A stretch of 6,690 nt of DNA, from NCBI GenBank assembly GCA_026398575.1, contig JAPLSP010000554.1, positions 1 to 6,690 of the forward strand, written 5' to 3'. Below the pieces are notes generated by a model. That model did no database searches. It was not told the DNA's origin and saw only the letters and a list, made by a program, of their open reading frames with translations. Of the stretch, positions 1 to 4,262 are shown one piece after another. Position 1 is the stretch's first letter; the number at the start of each line of letters is the position of its first letter. Made by a program: the position numbers and the translations under genes. The DNA is from Candidatus Sumerlaeota bacterium (GTDB lineage Bacteria; Sumerlaeota; Sumerlaeia; JADFCT01).

Positions 1-729
1 CAGTCGCTCATAGAGGCTGATGTCGAATTGGCGCTTAAGTTCCCGCAAGGTCCAACCTTCTTGGGCTGCCTCGATTTCATAGAAGCTGCGCTCGCTTAAG
101 TTCTTGATGCCGAGCAGGAAAACATAGTGAGACCAGCTCAGGCTGAACGGGGATGCGGATTGTCCAGACGCTGTCTGGACAATCTTGAACGGAACGACGC
201 TTGCCATACCGGTCTGGTTATGCAATTGGCCAGACGCAGTCTGGCTTTTGGGTTTCGCCAATTGCCCAGACGTTGTCTGGGATATGTTTGGTGTGGCCAA
301 TTGCCCAGACGCTGTCTGGGCAATTGGATGTCCGCGGTCTTCATAGGCCAGATAAAAGCGGCGCATGTATTCAAGATTGCTCTTCGAAAATCCATTTCCG
401 AATTCTGTCATCAGACGATCCGCCAGCGCTTTGATCACCTCTTTTCCATAGTCCGCCCGGTGCTCGCCTTGCTGTTCATGTTCAACAATATGCCGCCCAA
501 TCTCGAAATTGGTGTGCACCTGTACCAGATCCACACCACGGGCGACAGTCTGGCGGGCAGCGATGATCAGCTCGCGAATGCGTTGGTAAAGCCTCGCGGT
601 GTCATTAGAAGCCAAATGCCGCGGCGACTCGGGTTTCCTCCGTCTCACAGCAACTTCCCATTTTTCCAAATCAGCGCCTTTGTGCGCTCCGCGTCTCCGT
701 TTGAGCCCCGCTTTTGTCGTTTTACTCAT
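1..729 (-). CDS. DUF1016 (YhcG-type) PDDEXK nuclease, N-terminal part, cut by window edge
   Basis: The minus frame is open for 243 codons from ATG 729-727 to base 1, so the C-terminal part, where this family carries its PDDEXK nuclease fold, lies outside the window. The start has a good ribosome binding site, AAGGAG at 742-737, 7 nt away. After a basic head (residues 1-43), residues about 45-130 fit the DUF1016 N-terminal domain: a YQRIRELI helix, EIGRHIVE, the YGKEVIKAL segment and NLEYMRRFYLAYE. The domain resumes with LSWSHYVFLL (197-206) and LYERL at the edge. Between the two parts lie about 62 residues of low-complexity linker containing four QTxSGQ motifs (138, 151, 163, 185), each encoded by a palindrome; I recall this gap as much shorter in typical relatives. 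YhcG-type proteins are putative nucleases often found in restriction-modification or mobile islands; the substrate is not established here. The gene is last in a minus-strand cassette, 53 nt after its neighbour. The family call is strong, the activity is inferred. Confidence 0.9.
   Translation of the reverse strand, partial: MSKTTKAGLKRRRGAHKGADLEKWEVAVRRRKPESPRHLASNDTARLYQRIRELIIAARQTVARGVDLVQVHTNFEIGRHIVEHEQQGEHRADYGKEVIKALADRLMTEFGNGFSKSNLEYMRRFYLAYEDRGHPIAQTASGQLATPNISQTTSGQLAKPKSQTASGQLHNQTGMASVVPFKIVQTASGQSASPFSLSWSHYVFLLGIKNLSERSFYEIEAAQEGWTLRELKRQFDISLYERL
158..327 (-). repeat. Four in-frame palindromic coding repeats (QTxSGQ) inside the nuclease gene
   Basis: Four copies share the core CCAGAC-NNN-GTCTGG (outer bases vary). 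Copy 1 (158-184) has perfect 12-bp arms around GCT. Copy 2 (223-245) has 7-bp arms around GCA. Copy 3 (259-281) has 7-bp arms around GTT. Copy 4 (297-327) has perfect 14-bp arms around GCT, including CAATTG at both ends. The centres are 66, 36 and 39 bp apart, all multiples of three, so every copy is read in the same frame and yields Q-T-[AT]-S-G-Q. The copies fall in a linker between two conserved blocks of the DUF1016 domain. Frame-preserving palindromes inside genes are known for Rickettsia palindromic elements; this one is unrelated in sequence as far as I can tell. Confidence 0.88.
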
Positions 730-736
730 CGTCTAT

Positions 737-742
737 CTCCTT
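737..742 (-). promoter_or_regulatory. Ribosome binding site of the DUF1016 gene
   Basis: AAGGAG on the minus strand, 7 nt before ATG at 729-727. It fixes the start of a gene whose first 40 or so residues are poorly conserved. The 53-nt gap to the upstream stop (783) shows no clear terminator or promoter, so cotranscription with the upstream gene is likely. Confidence 0.75.
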
Positions 743-782
743 GCGATTAAAGAGGCGCAATTGTTTAGAAGTTCATTTTTCA

Positions 783-1142
783 TCACCAAAAAGTGTATTG
801 CTTCGCCTCGGAAACAACCTTGCCTATCCAAACATGGTCCTTCTTTGATTCCTCCGTCTCCCCGACTTGATAGATCGCGCGCAAGGTTACGGTCTTCGGT
901 TTGCCGGCTTCGAGCTGAGGCGGATTTTCCCAGGTGTCGGGCTTGAGCGTTACATCAATCACGAAGTCGCCATTGGGGTCAACCGTGCAGAAGTCTGGAT
1001 AGTTTTTGTCCCAGCCTCTATCCTTCTTTTTGATGATCCAACTTTTGCCGTTCTCGTCCGTGGCCTCGAAGCTCAGATTGAAGTATCCCCAATGGCGCCC
1101 CTCGCGCCAAAGATTGAACTTGTGAATAGAAGGCTGGCTCAT
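783..1142 (-). CDS. Small beta-rich protein of unknown function
   Basis: I do not recognise a named family. From the ATG at 1142-1140 the product is 119 residues: MSQPSIHKFNLWREGRHWGYF, then alternating hydrophobic and polar strands (SWIIKKKDRGW, GDFVIDVTLKP, TVTLRAIYQV, VWIGKVVSEAKQYTF). This pattern suggests a small beta-sandwich. There is no signal peptide from this start and no cysteine-rich motif. The chosen start lies 7 nt after the stop of the upstream four-helix gene, which favours translational coupling, but it has no clear ribosome binding site. The same frame continues up to an ATG at 1241 preceded by AGGA at very short spacing. That would add 33 residues (MPHMIPLIPL and similar) encoded by the 9-bp repeats and overlap the upstream gene by 92 bp. 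I prefer the short form because the extra head is entirely repeat-derived. A partner role for the neighbouring four-helix protein or nuclease is possible but unsupported. Confidence 0.68.
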   Translation of the reverse strand: MSQPSIHKFNLWREGRHWGYFNLSFEATDENGKSWIIKKKDRGWDKNYPDFCTVDPNGDFVIDVTLKPDTWENPPQLEAGKPKTVTLRAIYQVGETEESKKDHVWIGKVVSEAKQYTFW

Positions 1143-1161
1143 GGCTGGCTCATGGCTGGCT
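1132..1161. repeat. 11-bp tandem repeat across a gene junction
   Basis: The unit GGCTGGCTCAT occurs at 1132-1142 and 1143-1153, followed by 8 matching bases to 1161. Because 11 is not a multiple of three, each copy shifts frame. One copy supplies the TGA stop of the four-helix gene (1152-1150) overlapping an ATG (1153-1151) that opens only four codons. The next copy supplies the ATG (1142-1140) of the following gene. A change in copy number would alter how the two genes are joined. Confidence 0.8.
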
Positions 1162-1995
1162 TTGGGGTTTTTGGGGAGGCGGCTGATGGGAATTATGGGA
1201 ATTATGGGAATCAGGGGAATCAGGGGAATCATGTGAGGCATTATTCCTGTTTCGGTGTTGTAACCGCGCGCGGGTCATGCGCTCGCGCAGGCCGCCTTGT
1301 TCCACAAAATCCTTGTCCAAGCGGCGAAGCTGTTGGTCAATCAGATAATTCGCCTGGTGGATGAGGCAGACGGCGATGTTGGCGATGACTTCCGGCGGGC
1401 GGGTCTCTACAAACTCGCGGTAGTCTTCATAGGACTGCGGTGTTTTGCGGCCTAGCTTGCGGACGTATAGGGCCTCCCGGGAGTCTTTGTCCCAAATCGG
1501 GAGATCGCGGGCGCGCAGGTAGTCGCCGTAGTCATTGAGCAGTTCTTCCAAGCTGGCGCGGGCGATGCTGGTGAGTTTGATCTCGGTTTCCTTGGAGGTC
1601 AGCGCGGCCTTGCTGCCTTCCAGGATGTTTTGCTTGCCTGAGCGTGCGGACTGGATCATCTGGTCCATGGTCCGGTCGCCTTTGGAAAGGAACTTGTGGG
1701 CAAAGCGGAAGGTGATGTCATAAATCACTTCGGCCTTCTGGAACGACAGCAGTGTCCGGTAATCGCCCCGGGGAACAAGGACGCGGTCGGGGGGAGAGGA
1801 GGGATGAGGGGGATGGGAGGGATGAGGGGGATGGGAGGGAGGGGAGGAATAGGAGGGAGGGGAAGGAGGGGAGGCATGGGAGGGAGGGGAAGGAGGGGAG
1901 GCATGGGAAGGATGCGCGGAAGGGGAAAGGCGGGCTGAATCTTTTCCTTGACTCGCATTATTCGCATTATTCGCATTATTCCCATATTCTCTCAT
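1150..1995 (-). CDS. Four-helix bundle (S23-like) protein with suffix domain and repeat-built ends
   Basis: Residues about 78-245 form the recognisable core: LLSFQKAEVIYDITFRFAHK, then DRTMDQMIQSARSGKQNILEG, a block around KETEIKLTSIARASLEELL, and a C-terminal portion with PPEVIANIAVCLIHQANYLI. The first half matches the S23/four-helix bundle family (TIGR02436 type), first seen within 23S rRNA intervening sequences; the second half fits the 'four helix bundle suffix' domain as I recall it. The function is unknown. These are small helical, probably oligomeric proteins, and relatives act as accessory subunits (Avd) in diversity-generating retroelements, but no reverse transcriptase is visible here. 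The start ATG has GAGGGGG 5 nt upstream (2007-2001). Residues 1-70 (NNANNANNA, then Ser/Pro/His repeats) and 250-281 (DSPDSPDSHNSHNSH) are low complexity and encoded by tandem repeats. The gene is first in the minus cassette. Core identity is confident; whether the tails are functional is not. Confidence 0.85.
   Translation of the reverse strand: MREYGNNANNANNASQGKDSARLSPSAHPSHASPPSPPSHASPPSPPSYSSPPSHPPHPSHPPHPSSPPDRVLVPRGDYRTLLSFQKAEVIYDITFRFAHKFLSKGDRTMDQMIQSARSGKQNILEGSKAALTSKETEIKLTSIARASLEELLNDYGDYLRARDLPIWDKDSREALYVRKLGRKTPQSYEDYREFVETRPPEVIANIAVCLIHQANYLIDQQLRRLDKDFVEQGGLRERMTRARLQHRNRNNASHDSPDSPDSHNSHNSHQPPPQKPQSQP
1188..1232. repeat. 9-bp tandem array in the 3' end of the four-helix gene
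   Basis: Five consecutive 9-bp units on the plus strand: GGGAATTAT twice, GGGAATCAG twice, GGGAATCAT once. On the minus strand they encode the DSPDSPDSHNSHNSH tail of the four-helix protein. In a second open frame they encode IPLIPLIPIIPIIP, which would head the next gene if it started at 1241. Nine bp keeps both frames open whatever the copy number. Confidence 0.9.
1789..1934. repeat. Polypurine G-rich tandem repeat tract
   Basis: About 145 bp of nearly pure G and A on the plus strand, within the 5' coding part of the four-helix gene. It contains an 18-bp unit repeated at 1801-1818 and 1819-1836 (GGGATGAGG then GGGATGGGA) and a 27-bp unit at 1851-1877 and 1878-1904 ending in GGCAT. Units are multiples of nine, so the reading frame holds and gives SHASPPSPPS-type peptide repeats. 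The many GGG and GGGG runs make G-quadruplex or triplex formation plausible on the template strand; this is inferred from composition only. Confidence 0.85.
1953..1979. repeat. 9-bp tandem array at the start of the four-helix gene
   Basis: Three identical copies of TCGCATTAT, followed by a degenerate fourth at 1980-1988. They encode the NNANNANNA peptide within the first 15 codons of the minus-strand gene. Their length matches the array at the other end of the gene, but the sequence differs. Confidence 0.9.
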
Positions 1996-2000
1996 AGCAT

Positions 2001-2007
2001 CCCCCTC
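2001..2007 (-). promoter_or_regulatory. Ribosome binding site of the four-helix gene
   Basis: GAGGGGG on the minus strand, 5 nt before the ATG at 1995-1993. It supports this start even though the first 70 residues are repeat-derived and no conserved sequence begins before about residue 71. Confidence 0.6.
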
Positions 2008-2094
2008 ATCTTTCCCGATAGCACACTGTGGGTTTTCTGGCCGAAGGTATGTTGCCCCTTTGTATCCAATCGCTTGCCGCCTGTCCAGGGACTT

Positions 2095-2100
2095 ATCATA
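2095..2100 (-). promoter_or_regulatory. Possible -10 box for the minus-strand cassette
   Basis: TATGAT on the minus strand about 100 bp before the first gene of the cassette. No good -35 lies at the usual spacing (TTATTC at 17 bp is poor), so this is a weak candidate. It lies in the intergenic region shared with the divergent IclR gene, near a TGCTGAATAAT sequence (2114-2124) that resembles the putative operator half-site. Confidence 0.25.
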
Positions 2101-2127
2101 AAAATCCTGAAGATGCTGAATAATCCC

Positions 2128-2156
2128 TTGACCGCCGGGAGGGGAGTTTTTAGCAT
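2128..2156 (+). promoter_or_regulatory. Sigma70-like promoter of the IclR gene
   Basis: TTGACC (2128-2133), a 17-bp spacer, and TAGCAT (2151-2156). That is 5 of 6 and 4 of 6 matches to the consensus at ideal spacing. Predicted initiation falls near 2163, exactly where the palindromic operator candidate begins, giving a leader of about 40 nt before the ATG at 2205. Confidence 0.5.
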
Positions 2157-2162
2157 TGCTGC

Positions 2163-2192
2163 ATTGTTGAATAATTATTCAATATTGTTGAA
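2163..2192. promoter_or_regulatory. Operator candidate: palindrome within direct repeats
   Basis: A perfect 16-bp palindrome, TTGAATAA-TTATTCAA (2167-2182), is overlapped by two copies of ATTGTTGAA at 2163-2171 and 2184-2192, spaced 21 bp (two helical turns). A related TGCTGAATAAT occurs at 2114-2124. Position across the predicted transcription start of an IclR-family gene suits autorepression, which is common in that family. Binding by this regulator is an inference. Confidence 0.5.
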
Positions 2193-2204
2193 GAAAAATC
2201 GCCT

Positions 2205-3023
2205 ATGAATTCGCGCGGGGGCATTCAATCGGTGGGGCGGGCGCTCGATATTCTCGAATGCGTCGCGCAGGCGCGCGAGGGGGTGGCGTTGCGCGATCTG
2301 GCGTCTTCGCTGGGGTTGGGGGCGACGACGGTTTATAATCTTGCGGCGACGCTGGTGGCGCGGGGGTATTTGGCGAAGGTGGCGAAGCCGAAACGATATA
2401 TTTTGGGTGGGGCGGTGGCGGGGGTGGCTAGGAGGGGGGAGGCGTTGGGCGATGAGAGGCGGTTGGAGGGGATTGCTCGCCGGCTGGAAGCCGGCGCTCC
2501 CAGTGGCGCTCCCAGTGGCGCTCCCAGTGGGACGATTACGGTTGCGCGGAGTGTGCAGGGCGAGATTATGGCTGTGCTGCGGATGAGTCCGGAGCAGCCG
2601 GGGGTTTTGCAGCGGCCGGCGGCGCAGATCATGACGCCATATACGAGCGCGTCGGCGCTGGTCTTTCAGGCGTATTGGACGGAGGAAGAGCGCGCCTCTT
2701 ATCAACGGCGGCATCCGTTTGAAGAATACGGCGCCGGGGTCTGGGGACGCATCGAGCGACTGGAGGCGTTTCTCCGCGAGACGCGCAGGCGGGGCTATGC
2801 CCTGCTCGAAGGGGGAGAGCCCGAACGGCTGCGGATCGCCGCGCCGGTTTTCTCAGCGTCGAACGAAATGATCGCCGCGTTGGGGCTTGCGGTCGCGCAA
2901 CTAAAAGGTCTGCGCGCCCGGAAACAGCGCGAGCAAGCGGTTGCGCTGCTCCTGAGCGCGGCGGCGGGCGAAACATCCTGCGGCAAAACTACCGCCACAG
3001 GAAAAGCGAAGAAGGCGTCTTAA
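2205..3023 (+). CDS. IclR-family transcriptional regulator
   Basis: The 272-residue product begins with a winged helix-turn-helix: GIQSVGRALDILECVAQ (6-22), then LRDLASSLGLGATTVYNLAAT (29-49) containing the recognition helix, and a wing ending near KRYILGG. Residues about 83-250 fit the IclR effector-binding domain: TITVARSVQGEIMAVL, the conserved TPYTSASALVFQAYW stretch, a RRRGYALLEGG segment and RIAAPVF. IclR proteins are cytosolic dimers that bind a small organic ligand and usually control nearby catabolic or transport genes, which fits the transporter-containing operon downstream. The family match is clear, the ligand unknown. Residues 98-109 are three APSG repeats from an inserted DNA repeat, between the linker and the ligand domain. 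The tail (254-272) is low complexity. The ribosome binding site is weak; the ATG at 2205 is the one that gives a complete HTH. The gene is probably autoregulated through the upstream palindrome. Confidence 0.9.
   Translation: MNSRGGIQSVGRALDILECVAQAREGVALRDLASSLGLGATTVYNLAATLVARGYLAKVAKPKRYILGGAVAGVARRGEALGDERRLEGIARRLEAGAPSGAPSGAPSGTITVARSVQGEIMAVLRMSPEQPGVLQRPAAQIMTPYTSASALVFQAYWTEEERASYQRRHPFEEYGAGVWGRIERLEAFLRETRRRGYALLEGGEPERLRIAAPVFSASNEMIAALGLAVAQLKGLRARKQREQAVALLLSAAAGETSCGKTTATGKAKKAS
2479..2528. repeat. Inverted repeat plus 12-bp tandem repeat inserted in the IclR gene
   Basis: GCCGGC-TGGAA-GCCGGC (2479-2495) is a perfect stem-loop sequence, joined to three copies of GGCGCTCCCAGT (2493-2504, 2505-2516, 2517-2528). 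The segment reads RRLEAG followed by APSG three times in the regulator. The 'GCTGGAAGCCGGCGCTCC' type of sequence is one I recall as a dispersed repeat in several environmental phyla, which suggests an insertion followed by tandem growth. All unit lengths preserve frame. Confidence 0.75.
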
Positions 3024-3180
3024 ACGATGAATTCACCACAGAGGCACAGAGGCACAGAGAAATGCATCCAGAAAAGCATGAAAACGCTCTTTGTGAATTT
3101 CTCTGTGTCTCAGTGCCTCTGTGGTGACTTTGGAATAGTTGGCCAAAGCATTATAGAATCGAAGAAGGCGTCCTGAAACG
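3007..3180. repeat. Inverted-repeat element flanked by a duplicated gene end
   Basis: Two 31-bp arms at 3033-3063 and 3097-3127 are inverted copies with only a few mismatches, around a 33-bp centre. The arm motif CACCACAGAGGCAC resembles a dispersed repeat I recall from many environmental genomes. The element (about 3027-3159) is flanked by near-identical 20-21 bp sequences at 3007-3026 and 3160-3180, starting CGAAGAAGGCGTC. Both flanks encode Lys-Lys-Ala-Ser-stop (TAA in the first, TGA in the second). The simplest reading is insertion into the 3' end of the IclR gene with duplication of the target, leaving the stop intact. The hairpin could also terminate or stabilise transcripts, but no U-tract follows it. 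Confidence 0.75.
3128..3159 (+). promoter_or_regulatory. Candidate promoter and inverted repeat ahead of the Fe-S operon
   Basis: TTGGAA (3130-3135), an 18-bp spacer and TAGAAT (3154-3159) form a moderate sigma70-like match. CTTTGG (3128-3133) and CCAAAG (3143-3148) form an inverted repeat around 9 bp, which could be a regulator site. It is not similar to the palindrome before the IclR gene. The promoter would lie within or at the edge of the inserted element. Confidence 0.35.
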
Positions 3181-3215
3181 CTTTTACAAAAAAACGACTG
3201 GAAAGTGATGGGATT

Positions 3216-4238
3216 ATGTTGACTGCTCAGGAAATCAAGAAGCGGGCGCGCGATATCGGCGCCGACGCGGTGGGGATCGCCAACATCGAGCGATTCGAAG
3301 GGGCGCCGCTCCAGATGGACCCGCGCCAGATCATGCCCGAGGCGCGCAGCGTTATCGGGCTGGTCTTCCGCGTGTGCCGCGGCAGCATGCGCGGGATCGA
3401 AGAGGGGACGTTTTTCAGCAACTATTCTTCGATGGGATACGGCGGCATCACGTATCTCTTCATGCCGATGGTCGTGATGAACCTGGCGCGATACATCGAG
3501 GACCAGGGCTACGAGGCCATTCCGTACGGCCACCAGAGTGACTGGCGCGCGATAGACAACGAAGGCGGATTGCGTCCCAACTACAGTCAGCCGGTCGCGC
3601 CGGGGAAGGCCGCGCCTGACGTCATGGTCCATCTGCGCATCGCCGCTTACCTGGCCGGGCTGGGCGAGATCGGTTTCAGCAAGATGTTCCTCTCGCCGCA
3701 GTTCGGCCCGCGCAACCGCGTCGGCATCATCATCACCGAGGCCGAGCTCGAGCCCGATCCGATCTATGACGGCCCGCCGCTGTGCAACCGCTGCATGGCG
3801 TGCGTCCGCGACTGTCCCGGCGGCGCTCTGAAGGCCAAGCAGACCGTCAAAGTCGCCGTCGCCGGACGCGAGTTGGAATGGACGGACATTGACTGCAAAG
3901 CCTGCGACGTGTCGTTCCGTGGCGCGCAGGCAGTCCAAGAAGATTTAACCGGACGCGGCTCGTACATGGACAAGATTTGGGGCAAGTGGACCAAGCCCGG
4001 CTGGTGGTCGCCTTTCTTCCGCAAGCCATCCAATCTTTATAATACCGGTCAGGCTGTCTGCGGCGCGCGCGGCTGCACACGCGCGTGCATGGTCTCGCTC
4101 GAAGCGCGCGGCGTGCTGCAGAACAAGTTTCACAAGCCGTTCCGGCGCGCCCAGCCGTGGAAGGTGGATTGGTCGCAAACGGATTGGTCCGCCAGCTCGA
4201 CCTACGATCCGGTGACCGGACGCAAGATGGCGGACTAG
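3216..4238 (+). CDS. QueG/reductive-dehalogenase-like 4Fe-4S protein
   Basis: The 340-residue product has the layout of epoxyqueuosine reductase (QueG) and reductive dehalogenase C-terminal domains. An N-terminal domain begins with LTAQEIKKRARDIGADAVGI. It is followed by RIAAYLAGLGEIGFSKMFLS (141-160) and FGPRNRVGIIITEAEL, a block typical of corrinoid-binding QueG-type folds. The ferredoxin-like segment has C190-x2-C193-x2-C196-x3-C200-P, a standard 4Fe-4S site. A second set of cysteines is unusual: C227-x2-C230, then C282-x4-C287-x3-C291, so a second cluster is likely but not canonical. Members are cytosolic cobalamin- or Fe-S-dependent reductases, or O-demethylase-type activators; the substrate here is unknown. 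It lacks the HEAT-repeat tail of true QueG, making a tRNA role unlikely. There is no Tat signal as seen in respiratory dehalogenases. It is first in the operon, 24 bp before the transporter. The family call is good; cobalamin use is inferred. Confidence 0.8.
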   Translation: MLTAQEIKKRARDIGADAVGIANIERFEGAPLQMDPRQIMPEARSVIGLVFRVCRGSMRGIEEGTFFSNYSSMGYGGITYLFMPMVVMNLARYIEDQGYEAIPYGHQSDWRAIDNEGGLRPNYSQPVAPGKAAPDVMVHLRIAAYLAGLGEIGFSKMFLSPQFGPRNRVGIIITEAELEPDPIYDGPPLCNRCMACVRDCPGGALKAKQTVKVAVAGRELEWTDIDCKACDVSFRGAQAVQEDLTGRGSYMDKIWGKWTKPGWWSPFFRKPSNLYNTGQAVCGARGCTRACMVSLEARGVLQNKFHKPFRRAQPWKVDWSQTDWSASSTYDPVTGRKMAD

Positions 4239-4250
4239 CAGTCTCGTAAC

Positions 4251-4255
4251 AGGAG
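4251..4255 (+). promoter_or_regulatory. Ribosome binding site selecting a GTG start
   Basis: AGGAG lies 7 nt before GTG at 4263. It decides the start of the transporter gene, since no ATG lies near the beginning of the first membrane segment, and GTG-initiated MITPNREHREPL leads directly into it. Confidence 0.75.
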
Positions 4256-4262
4256 AAAGCGC

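Noticed and set aside
158..327. Possible CRISPR array (regularly recurring palindromic repeats)
   Set aside because: There are only four copies, the spacing is unequal (66, 36, 39 bp), the intervening sequence is short, and the whole stretch is an uninterrupted reading frame between conserved blocks of a nuclease.
127..750. Plus-strand open frame of 207 codons
   Set aside because: It is antisense to the DUF1016 gene, whose translation matches conserved family blocks. The plus-strand product reads the palindromes as low-complexity LPRRCLG and shows no domain.
1150..1995. Diversity-generating retroelement accessory gene (Avd) or 23S rRNA intervening-sequence protein
   Set aside because: No reverse transcriptase, template repeat or variable-region target is visible, and no rRNA sequence flanks the gene. 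The fold similarity alone does not support either role.
1752..1997. Plus-strand Gly/Arg-rich open frames over the purine tract
   Set aside because: These frames (RGG-like repeats) are products of the G/A composition and are antisense to the four-helix gene; they have no conserved sequence or clear ribosome binding site.
3033..3127. Rho-independent terminator of the IclR gene
   Set aside because: The hairpin arms are far longer than usual, separated by 33 bp, and no T-run follows the 3' arm. The flanking duplication better supports an inserted element.
3033..3938. Minus-strand open frame of 301 codons
   Set aside because: It lies opposite the QueG-like gene, which has recognisable Fe-S motifs. 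Its N-terminal third is antisense to that gene and its C-terminus reads the inverted-repeat element. Long antisense frames are expected in GC-rich DNA.
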